The position numbers and the translations under genes were made by a program. A stretch of DNA of 64,000 nt from the NCBI GenBank assembly GCA_014529385.2, contig CM043970.1, positions 45,166,279-45,230,278 of the forward strand, read 5' to 3'. The DNA comes from Adiantum capillus-veneris (taxonomy: Eukaryota > Streptophyta > Polypodiopsida > Polypodiales > Pteridaceae). This document shows, in pieces, positions 47,155 to 56,501 of the stretch (its first letter is position 1; each line of letters opens with the position of its first letter). The notes under the pieces were generated by a model. That model ran no database searches, had not been told where the DNA came from, and saw only the letters and a program-made list of their open reading frames with translations.

Positions 47155-48654
47155 ATGAGACATACTTTCCTTGAAAACCGGGCATATTTTTCTCTTCTCT
47201 CCTGTGCACATCCTCCTACATGTGCCAACCTGATATTCAAAGGCTATTTCAGATGCAAAACTTTGGCATGCATGTTTTGGGCATCTCAATTTTGCGAAGC
47301 TCAAGTAAAGGAGCAAAAGGAGCTGTTAGATAAGCAAAGGACAAATCCTACCATCCCAACTCTCCAAGGATCTGACCTTGCTTACCAAGTTATGAAGAAA
47401 ATAAGTAAAGATCTGTAGACAAAACTAAAGCTCAAGCAAATGCACAGAAGACAATTATCCCTTAATTTCATGCACAAGGAAGAAGATTATCAGAAGAAGA
47501 TTGCCAAGCTTCAAGATGAGCTACAGACGGGGTTCAAGTGTAGCTTAAGGGAAAACAAGTTGTCATAGAAGATGACACCTCCAAACCAATCACCAAGGAA
47601 GTTGAGGCCTTGCAATTCTTGGAGAAGACTAAAGGAATTACTTCTCTCCCATATACAACACCACTAGAGTTGGAGGTGGAAACAAGGCCAATAGACAATT
47701 TTATTGCAGAGGCCAAGAACGCTCTAAAAGTAAACATTGAACAAGAAATACAGGCTGTTTGGAAAGAGGCAATGGTCTAGGAGGAGCGTGTCCTATACTC
47801 AAAAAATGTTTCTCAGCTTACCTCCCATTAGATCATTGATACATGGCGTCAGCAATCTCTTCCTGTGAAGTATGAAGTTCTCAAAGTGAAAGAAGGATTG
47901 CTCAAGGACCAAGTAGATGATAATGCAGAGCCATATCTAGCCTGGAGAAAATTTTGGTTAAAGAGGCATCCCAGGTATATGAGAGGCATCCCAGGTATAT
48001 GATATCGTACACATAGGATCCACCAAATATCAGGAAGGATCCCACCATTTACTCAGTTCCATGAGTGAGAAGTTGGGGTAGCCATTAGGTTACCATGAAG
48101 AAACATCCACCAACCTGGTTGAACTACCCTAGTATCTCTCCACCAAAAGGAAAGAAAAACATTTACATATTCAATACAGGTCTTCAAGAGAATCCTAGAC
48201 TTGGCATGCATTATGTTCATTAATATAGCCAAGATGATTCTCACATGCATGCAGAAATTTATCAAGGGGAGAAAACAAGATGATTCTCACATGCATGCAG
48301 AAATTTCATCAAGCGGAGAAAACACACGCACTATGGATGTCTTCCTTAGAAGGCCACCAGGGACTCTGCTACAACCTCTCATATTAGCCACCAGATGAAA
48401 TCCTTTATGGGATTTATGCAAGTGTGATGTTCTTACCATCCTATTACATGTAGACCTTCGAAAAAGTGTTCTACACCGGCTTCTTTACATTCCAAACAAA
48501 TATCTTTGGCTCAGTCATTGAAAATCTACAAGCAAGGTTTATTGGGTGCTCTACAATGGAGCTCAAGATGCCAATAGACCTTCAATTTCTCACAGAATGT
48601 GATAAGAAGCGCAGAATCAAGTATTATGAAGCACTTGAATCTCTCAAGAAATAG
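47155..48654 (+). pseudogene. Decayed coding region with helical/charged composition
   Basis: A plus-strand frame 47155-47418 (EAQVKEQKELLDKQRTNP) runs on past a stop (HKEEDYQKKIAKLQDELQ). From 47553 to 47779 another frame is open for 75 codons without an ATG (EDDTSKPITKEVEALQFLEK, DNFIAEAKNALKVNIEQEI). It continues after stops with KEGLLKDQVDDNAEPYLAWR. A last piece is at 48466-48654. The Lys/Glu-rich helical style recalls the Element 2 3' gene, but no homology is demonstrable by eye. Confidence 0.35.
48231..48323. repeat. Tandem duplication of a 46-47 bp segment
   Basis: Copies 48231-48276 and 48277-48323 both begin aagatgattctcacatgcat and differ at two positions. A separate 20 bp tandem duplicate (agaggcatcccaggtatatg) lies at 47962-48001. 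Confidence 0.95.
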
Positions 48655-48965
48655 CACAGAACCCACAAGACAAAGCATTATCTCACAATATGACGTTATA
48701 TCACGGACAATCCAGAGTGGGAGTGGATGAATGTTAGCAGCAAATTATCAAAGGATCCCATTTTCTAGCTTAAATTTGTAACTTCACTTATTTTTTATAG
48801 AAAAAGCCATCATTTCCAAAGTTTTAATTTTGACTATTTTCACGAGAATATAAAATCGATAGTCAGGGCCAAGAGCTTCCAGCTTGTAATTGCTTGTATC
48901 TTATCTCTAGTCCCTTCCTACCCACATTTGAGTCTATTTTGATATTTTAAAACCTTTGGCTAAGG

Positions 48966-48973
48966 TATAAAAG
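48966..48973 (+). promoter_or_regulatory. Possible TATA box in LTR-like sequence
   Basis: TATAAAAG in 'ctaaggtataaaagcc', followed by a T/C-rich tract with 'tactcttctgcaatcttctc', as in many plant LTR promoters. No LTR ends found, so weak. Confidence 0.25.
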
Positions 48974-49425
48974 CCAAATTTTGTAAAAAACCCTTATGAA
49001 GGGTTCGGATAGTAAGCACACATATAGTCTCTTAGTTATGTGTACTCTTCTGCAATCTTCTCTTGCTCGTAACTCCCTCGCAAATAGCTCGTTTGGAGTT
49101 CATCTTATCATTGTGTCCAAAGGTGAAATCTCTACACAACATTGTAAGTTCTTGCGATGATTCCATGCTTTTGTTGTAGCGAATCATCTTCTTAATCTGA
49201 TCATAACTCAAGTTTTACGCATCCAAATCGCATCTTATGCATACGACAAGTATTAGGGCAACATTGCTAAGCTATAGAGGGACTAAGTCAAAACAACCCT
49301 ATAGATAATAAGTGTTTTTTGAAAAGTGGTTGAAATATGGATTTAAGACCCTAAACATGTGTGTTTAGGCTCTATCTACCTGTCCTATAAGTTTGGTAAT
49401 GTTTGGACTTTGTTTGCTTGGTGAA

Positions 49426-50340
49426 TCATTGAGGTTTGCTTATGGATGTTTCATTGTCTACTAACATATAATTGAGTGTAGATTCAAGTAGATCAGGATC
49501 GAATGTGTTTTCCAAGAGCCACAAAAACCTCTTGTAGCCTCCATGCACTAGTCGTGTGTTGACTTCATCCCACGGTATGACATTTATTACATGGTTTTTG
49601 CTATCACTACAATAAGATAGAGCAAGGCTTGCCAACACCAAAGCTTAGAACGGGCTAAAATGCCTTTGGATAGCGCTTGAAAAATCATAGTTTGGTTCCA
49701 AATTCTACTTGATCTCTTGCATGAAGCATACATTCTTGGATGCACAGACGCACTCCTCCTCTACATCTAGACCGATATCTGCATCACAATCATCCATAGT
49801 AATGTTGCACGTCCACTTAGGTATCGTTTAACTGTAGTCATATGCCTCAGTCTTCTTGACGAGATTCTTATTACAATAGATGTACACCCAACTTATTTTC
49901 CATGGAGCTTAGTAAACGATTCTGTTTGCAATGGAGTGCACATACTTACTATTCTAACTATGCTCATAGCTAGAATTAGAAGTGTGCACCTTCACATCCA
50001 ATCATCACAATGTGGGGACGGATCCTCCGTTCAACATGTTCCACTGCCATGCAAATTTTTCCTTTGCAAGTTTTTGCACATATTTAGAAGGAAGCTTTTC
50101 CTTTTAAAGCTTGTATCTAGCTAATTTAGTCATTGACATAGCTTGGCCATTAGGATCCTCATAGAATTTCTCCACCACCGCATCATAGAAATAATATATC
50201 ACTTCCTGGTCTAGTTGATATGCATCCGTAGCTCAGTATTCACAATCCAAATAATGTGCAAAATTGTGCAGTGAGCTATGGGCACCAACTCGTCCACACT
50301 TACATAATTGGCTAAGATACTTCTCCTAGCTCTAGGGAAA
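49426..50340 (-). pseudogene. Unidentified long decayed reading frame
   Basis: A minus-strand frame with scattered stops reads coherently over ~900 bp: CKCGRVGAHSSLHNFAHYLD, DQEVIYYFYDAVVEKFYED, LPSKYVQKLAKEKFAWQWNM, SWVYIYCNKNLVKKTEAYDY, and ends in an uninterrupted 71 codon part (NTRLVHGGYKRFLWLLENTF). The composition is that of a globular enzyme or transposase rather than gag. Not recognised. It abuts an LTR-like sequence on its right in the same orientation. Confidence 0.4.
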
Positions 50341-50379
50341 GGAGGCCACCATTGCTTGACAATTCTTTATTTGGCTCTT

Positions 50380-51170
50380 CTAGATTTTAATGTTCAAGAA
50401 TTATATTTATAGCAACGGAATAACTTAATTACTTATGAGAAATCCTAGATTTACTTGCATGGATGTAGGCTCATTGCCAATGTATGCATCAGTTAGATCT
50501 ACACACAATTACACATGCACTGATAAAAGAACAAGAGAGACAATTGACATTAGTTGAGGGCTAGATTTTTGGAGCGGACCCCCCCTTTCAAAAGGATTGT
50601 ATTAATTGTCTCTCCGAAGAGAGTCTTTTGATTAATACAACTTTGTCACACACACCATAGACTTCAAGAATCAAAGAGAGGTATACACTATGATCCGTTA
50701 GCATAGCATGTGTTCCACAGCACATCACAAGACATCAAAGATGTCACTCCCAAGCCCTTTGAATTCTCAATGAGCCAAGAGAGTTGTGAGAAGAGAGGGA
50801 GATCGAGAGGAAGAAGAAGTACGTAAAATAATAACACATAGTACTTGTCTTGATGATGTAGCTTAGTACAACATGATGAAGCATTATAGCTTTAAAGATT
50901 TTCATGAGAGAGAGAGAGAGAGAGAGATTTTTGAAAGCAAGTAGTCTTGCTCTACAGCTTGCACACCGACCTTCTTTGTAGCAAAAATCTTTGTTTTTTA
51001 GCCTCTTTTGCTCCTTTGAAGCAAAAACTTTCAACACAAAAGTTCTTCAAATCGCATCAGTTTTTTGAGTTATTAATAAAATTATCTAATCAGGTACTTC
51101 AATCCGTTTTAGACTTTCCCTTTAGCTTTTTACTCCTTGCATGTTGAAGTTCCACCTCCACTTTTAAGAA
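50380..51170 (-). mobile_element. Divergent LTR related to the LTR at 2100-3060
   Basis: Shares ordered blocks with 2100-2800: 'agcggaa', 'gacaattgaca', 'agttgagg', a C-run before 'aaaagg', and 'tgtattaat..ctctcc'. Same orientation. No primer site is seen on its left, so it may be a solo LTR or a remnant. Ends unresolved. Confidence 0.55.
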
Positions 51171-51793
51171 TTGTGTGTGGGGATAAGCAAGGGTTCTCAA
51201 AGCAACATTGAATATAGTCCTTATCCCCTTTGGCTTGCATTCTTGTACATTTTCAGAGCTATTTGAAATACGTTTCTAAGCCATTTTCACCTCATAAAAA
51301 CACATTTGATTCTCATGGGATCCCCCTTGGCACTTTTAAAGGTTGCATCTCCTTTTGGCACTCTTAGGTCCCAAAACACACCCTAAAGCCACATTATCAC
51401 ATTGACCCTTCCACCCTTCTTACTCTCTCTTTAAAATGGCCAAATGTAAAGAGCGAATATCATTTTAGTAGACCAAAATTCATATTCATGATGACATTAA
51501 AGCTCTCGTGAATGGCCCACCATGCCATCCAGACCGTTTCAATGTTTGGCATTTTCAAATCCAATTGTCACAAAGCAAGCATCACTAGCATCATCGCATG
51601 GTAGCAATCAACCACTTCTTCCCAAAATTGACAATCTAACGTGGAAGATTGTTTATGAATCACCTTTCCTTTCCCTTTCTTAGGTGGAGTAGCTTCCCAC
51701 TGGAAGAACTATGCATATACAAGAAATTTCCATCACCGCATTTTTGTTTCTCAACAAAGTTTAGACCACGTAGAAATTGTGTAGAATGTAATA
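51171..51793. other. Unassigned sequence
   Basis: No convincing coding frame, terminal repeat or motif. Confidence 0.5.
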
Positions 51794-52192
51794 TCACAAA
51801 GAAACATCAGCATGGTTTTCATGCATGGACAATACATATCCAATATACATTGCCATTTTAGGACAAACTTTACAACTACTTATATTGTCTATAATTATTG
51901 TGAACCATTCAGTATCACCACCTTTATACCAATCTTGTAGCACCAAACTAAGTGTTACATCCAAAGGTAAAAATGCTTTGATACCAATCCTCCAAAATGT
52001 GTCCCACTTTGCTAAAATTTTAGCATTGTCCATAATCACTTGAACCACATTTTGGAGTTCAACTATTCTTATCAAGGGGCGTCTTTGGGCATTGAACCAG
52101 CCAGCACTAACTATAATACATCCAGATTGACCCGTTGTGACAACCATAATTCTTTGTACACTTTCCAAAGTGCTCTCAAAACAATTATCCAA
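51794..52192 (-). CDS. Hypothetical protein, 132 aa
   Basis: Clean minus-strand frame starting at ATG 52192 (MDNCFESTLESVQRIMVVTT) with a plausible mixed composition (VELQNVVQVIMDNAKILAKW, FLPLDVTLSLVLQDWYKGG). No signal peptide or clear membrane segment. No family recognised and no neighbours in the same frame, so it may be a fragment of an old transposase or chance. Confidence 0.25.
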   Translation of the reverse strand: MDNCFESTLESVQRIMVVTTGQSGCIIVSAGWFNAQRRPLIRIVELQNVVQVIMDNAKILAKWDTFWRIGIKAFLPLDVTLSLVLQDWYKGGDTEWFTIIIDNISSCKVCPKMAMYIGYVLSMHENHADVSL

Positions 52193-52874
52193 ACAATTGA
52201 TTCCTCATATGGTGATAAATTGGTGGGCTAACCCTTGCACCGAATTCCGTATCTTCTTCTAGTGGTGTTATGCATTCTTCTCCTCTTGATCATGCATTGC
52301 AAACCCTGGTTCTCAAATAAGCTCTACTTCATGAGATTCCCCTTCGCTTGGGGGAAGGTTCAAAGGATGGCTATCATGGCCTTACCGACATGTTTTGAAA
52401 CTCCCTTGGCTTTGAAGGGCCATGGAGAAGGAAATTTACAGGAACATGTCCCTCTTTAAGGATGGATGTTCATGAGTGCCACTTAGGGTGGGTAACCCCG
52501 TTGTTTGATATTGCCTCAACTATGTAGCTCACAAGAGATGATACTATAGCACTTTCATCATCGAATATGACTTGCTTAGAGATTGAAGCACGTGTTGTTG
52601 CATGGTGGGCAGATAAGGATGAGGACCCTCAAAAGGGCATGGTTATTTCAGTCATCATCGGGGGTTGCACACTTGCATGGTAAGTTGGTTTTTGTATGTG
52701 TTCAATATGGTTTCCTTTTACTCTTTTTCTTGCAGAATTTGTGACATATTGATTGACATCCTCCTTTGCAGCAAAAAAAGATTAAAGAGAGAAGCCTACA
52801 TCAGCATAATGAACTTGTTTAAAATCACTTGGAAGTTGATGTTTTTCATCATTTGTTCATGAGATTGTGTGTTC
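52193..52874. other. Unassigned sequence
   Basis: Short frames only; nothing I can support. Confidence 0.5.
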
Positions 52875-52877
52875 TTA

Positions 52878-53127
52878 GGTGGTGGTCACGCGAGGCTTAG
52901 TTATAAGTTTAAAGCCTCATTCTTGGTCACATGCAAAACGAGCATTAAGTGTATAACTATGCCGATTTTGGCATAGTTGTGAAGCTCTAGGCATAGTTGG
53001 GAGGCTGAATGAATAGCTAAGCCTTGTGTGACTATGCAAGAGACTTAGTAATTCATTTAATGTTTTATACGGGCATAGTTGGCATACTTATCTATAACTG
53101 ATAACTAAGCCTCGCGTGACCACCACC
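52878..53127. mobile_element. Tourist-like MITE, 250 bp, with TTA target duplication
   Basis: Perfect 27 bp inverted repeats at 52878-52904 and 53101-53127 beginning GGTGGTGGTCACGCGAGG, flanked by TTA on both sides (52875-52877, 53128-53130). A 3 bp TTA/TAA duplication and GG-initial TIR fit PIF/Harbinger (Tourist). The interior repeats GGCATAGTTG three times and has no coding capacity. Confidence 0.85.
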
Positions 53128-53151
53128 TTACAGATATTGGCTTGCCTTCTC

Positions 53152-53346
53152 TGTTGGGGTTAAGGCCTATGTGCCTTGACCGGTCGCCCAGGTCATGGAC
53201 GCCCGCCCACTGTTACCCTATACTTATAGTGAGTATACTGTATAGGGGGAGCTGCCACTTCACAGTTTCCCCACCCACATTGTGTGTGTGTCTCCTTCTC
53301 TCTCTCTCTCTCACTCTCTGTCTGTGGTGCTCCCCGATCCCCTTCA
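53152..53346 (+). repeat. 5' LTR of the copia element, 195 bp
   Basis: Begins TGTTGGGGTTAAGG and ends CTTCA, two bases before the primer site. Contains TATA-like 'ctatacttatag' and 'gtatactgtata' and a CT tract. The left edge is inferred from TG alone, as the partner LTR lies outside the window. Confidence 0.65.
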
Positions 53347-53348
53347 AT

Positions 53349-53360
53349 TGGTATCAAAGC
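53349..53360 (+). other. Primer binding site of the copia element
   Basis: TGGTATCAAAGC, matching the initiator tRNA-Met primer site except for one base. Confidence 0.75.
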
Positions 53361-54345
53361 GTAGGTGTGGAGGGAGCGCGTGTGTGCACAGTCACGACGA
53401 CAGCGGAGAGGCAGTTTCATTCCCGAAATCGCTTCCGCGGGTGCGCACACACTTTCAAGAGTGCAAACAGGGTTTCGACTTCGGCATCGGCAAATTCAGC
53501 TTTCCGAGAGCGTTTTCGACAAGTGTTCTGACGTTTTACCCCCCTTTCGAAGCCATTCGAGCCATCAGAAACCTCATTCGAGCTACGGTTGAGGAGCTGC
53601 ATTTTTCAGCCCTCTTTTGGCAGTTTATGATGCGTTTTTGGGTCGAAACGGAGGTTTTTGGCATAGCTTTCACACCCGGACTCGGATACATGTGATCCAG
53701 GAGTCTACCTAGGGATTTTGGCACACTCTTGACGCACTCGTCATATCAAAATTTTAAAATTCTGAATGCTGAATTTTCTGCAGCAGCAGTTGTTTATTGT
53801 GTGTCGAGGATTCCACACATGGTTTGCTCTCAGATGTGGGAGTGATATTTGCTGCAAGTTTCCTCACAGGTGGGAGGATACAATTTATGCCTTATGCGGT
53901 TTGATGCGCTTTGGTTGCTCATGGTTTTGAGCGTGCAGTCAGTTTGGTTACTGGTTTTGTGATCGTTTTACTAACGAAACTCTGGCGAAATTTTCCCAGG
54001 AGTTTTATGCGCATCATTTATGCGATCTAGGTAGAGATTGCGGGTTGCACTCAGCATTTGCGTGCGGTGTTCTCTGCAGGTGGGAGATTTGTGCGTGTGT
54101 ATGCATCGATACCGCACAGTGTGGGCTTGGTGATTAGCTCACGGTTTGACAGGCGTACAGTTATCTTGGCACACTCACAGGAGTGAATGTTGTGATGTAT
54201 GCTTGTGTGGCTACGAGTTAGGTAGCCGGATTCGAGCACTAATGGCTTGAGGTTTTTCAGAAGGTTTTACAGGTTTACAAGTTTACAGGCAGGTTTGAGG
54301 GCTTATTTGGGCGTTGAATTTTAAGCCATTGTTTCCTCTTTGCAG

Positions 54346-54380
54346 GTGTCCCAGATCAGTTGTAGCCTGATCTGGGACAC
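54346..54380. repeat. Perfect hairpin in the copia leader
   Basis: Arms GTGTCCCAGATCAG (54346-54359) and CTGATCTGGGACAC (54367-54380), 14 bp, with a 7-base loop. It lies 30 bp left of the TTAA element. Confidence 0.95.
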
Positions 54381-54409
54381 GTTTGTGACTTGTTTATGCA
54401 GTTGTTTAA

Positions 54410-55731
54410 CACTAGGTTGGTAACGTAACAGGACATAAAAGTGTCCTTTCAGGGTTTTGAAAAAAACCTCCAAAACCATAGTAGATCCACTCATTTTGTA
54501 AAATCCTTTCATGAGGTTATAGTTCAAGGCCTACTACACATGGAAAAAATAAGAGACTTGTAAAATTTCTCATCTTTTGGTCACACCAAGCCTCCAAAGT
54601 TGATGGACCAGTACATTTTCATCAAAACAGTCATTTCTTACGTTTTTTTGTATAAAAATAAGATTAGGGATTTTTGTAGGACTTGAGATAAATTCCCTAG
54701 TTAACTTCAATGGGTTGGTGATCAGAACATATGATTGCTTCTCACTCACTATTTTTTGTTTTGCCAAAAGAAATAGGTACAAAAAAAGTTGAATTTTTAC
54801 CATTCTGCAAACCTATCATCAAAGTTTCTATAGCCACGCTGAATACAAATAATATATGCATGTTTTCTTAGTTCCCTATTGTCCTTTAGGTTCATAAGGA
54901 GCCATGGAGCATGTCAAAAGAATAATACATCTCTTACCAAGGGGAATCTTGGGGACAAAGATGAAGTGCTAAATACAGCAAACATGAAAAAACTGGGTTC
55001 AACATTATGAGTTGTAGAATCCCATAGAAACTATTGAATATCTAGCCAAATTTGATCCTTATGACTAGATATGGTTACTACCTACAAAATGCATATAGTT
55101 GTCACAAGAAACTAGCAATATTGCAAAAGCTATACTTGATATACTAGAATGTTTCGTTTTCTTCTATAATAGAAAAAAACAACCATCGTTGTGTACTATG
55201 AAAAATAGGGTATTAGGTGCCCCAAAACTCAAGGAATATTAGCTTCATGTTACAATATGGGACATAGAAAATCAAAACTACATTTGGATATCATGAAAGC
55301 TACCAAAAAAATCATAGAAGAGCTAAAATTGGCTAAAAAACAGGATTTGTCAATTTTTGTAATTTGGTCATAACTTACAACTTTAACATTTATTTCTCCC
55401 TAGAAGCATCAGGACATGTTGAGGACTACTAAAGATAGTTCTCTAGCATTATACACCTCACAAACATGAATTCTAGAGTGGTATAGTAGCAAAAAGTTTA
55501 AAAAAGCCAAAAAGAGGACTCGTTTTTTCACACAGTTTAGGTTGTGAAATGTTGTGCAAGGACAAGGTTAAAGATGGAATTGATATTCCAAAAAAATGTC
55601 AAGTTTTTTTCAGCTCATAAGACAACTTTCTAGATAGATAGCACCTCAAAATCCATTTTGAAACTCTTGGCATAATTCAAGGAAAATGGTCACTTAACAG
55701 GACATAAAAGTGTCCCATTACCAACCTAGTG
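54410..55731. mobile_element. Non-autonomous inverted-repeat element with TTAA target site, 1.3 kb
   Basis: Terminal repeats CACTAGGTTGGTAA at 54410-54423 and complement at the right end (55718-55731). TTAA flanks both ends (54406-54409, 55732-55735). Just inside each end is the imperfect palindrome GGACATAAAAGTGTCC. The interior is AT-rich with no transposase. Removing it makes the copia leader continuous. TTAA would suggest a piggyBac-type mechanism, but the TIR could also include TTAA itself. Confidence 0.75.
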
Positions 55732-55947
55732 TTAAGAGCTGAATTTTGGGGCTGATTTGCATCCATATTTGCAGACTTTTGTTGATGCGATTGGAGCCAG
55801 TTTAGAGCTGATTTGGTTGACATTGCGGGAGCTCTATTTTGGAGTGTATCTCACAGGTTTTACATTGTGTTTCTGGCCATATTGGTAGACAGTTTCCAGG
55901 TGTTGTTAGTGAGGTGGTTTTGCTTTCTAGTTTGCTACATTGTGCTC

Positions 55948-56218
55948 ATGGCAGAGACAGGTGATCGCTCAGATTATGATCTCTCCGAAATGTACATGTT
56001 TGATGGGTCAGACATTGCGGCATGGAGAGATTGTATGCTTGATGCACTAACACAACGATGGTTGCATCGACCATTGAGTGGTCATGCACGTAGACCTTCA
56101 AACATGTCTGACGATCAGTGGCAGGAGCTAGAGGAGATGGCACTATCTACACTCTCTTTGCACCTTGCAGAATCTGTATATGCTCTTGTTATGTATGAGA
56201 CTACTTCGAGAGAACTTT
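55948..56218 (+). pseudogene. Copia gag, N-terminal part, split by LINE
   Basis: ATG 55948 opens MAETGDRSDYDLSEMYMFDG followed by AAWRDCMLDALTQRW and a helical stretch ending in TTSREL. This is the UBN2-like N-terminus of copia gag (F.G.NF..W...M...L). The frame stops being gag at 56219 where the LINE begins and resumes in register at 62798 (ELWCRLHDMYD). Expected role: capsid formation. Confidence 0.75.
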
Positions 56219-56501
56219 TTTTTTTCCGAGAAAAAGATCCTTCTATTAGTTAATGAAAACTTCCCATAGGGCTACAACCACCTCTGCAAGAGAGGGCTAC
56301 AACAAGCATGATGGGGAGACTCTCCCAATGAAAAAACAGCATATATACAATGGGGCTAAATCAAGAGATGGGAGGAGGGAAAATCCACACAGGTGGACAG
56401 TAGTTCCATCTGAGCACCCCCTGGACTATGGTGTAGAAAGGCCCAGGGCGCCAGAGTCGAGGGAAAGCCTCGCAGCGCTCCCGCATGCGGTCGGAGCTGC
56501 C

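Noticed and set aside
51794-52192. hAT transposase (DUF659-like) call for the 132 aa ORF
   Set aside because: I could not match the conserved hAT motifs; left as hypothetical.
54410-55731. CACTA (En/Spm) transposon, because the TIR begins CACTA
   Set aside because: The expected 3 bp target duplication does not match (TAA left, TTA right); the 4 bp TTAA does.
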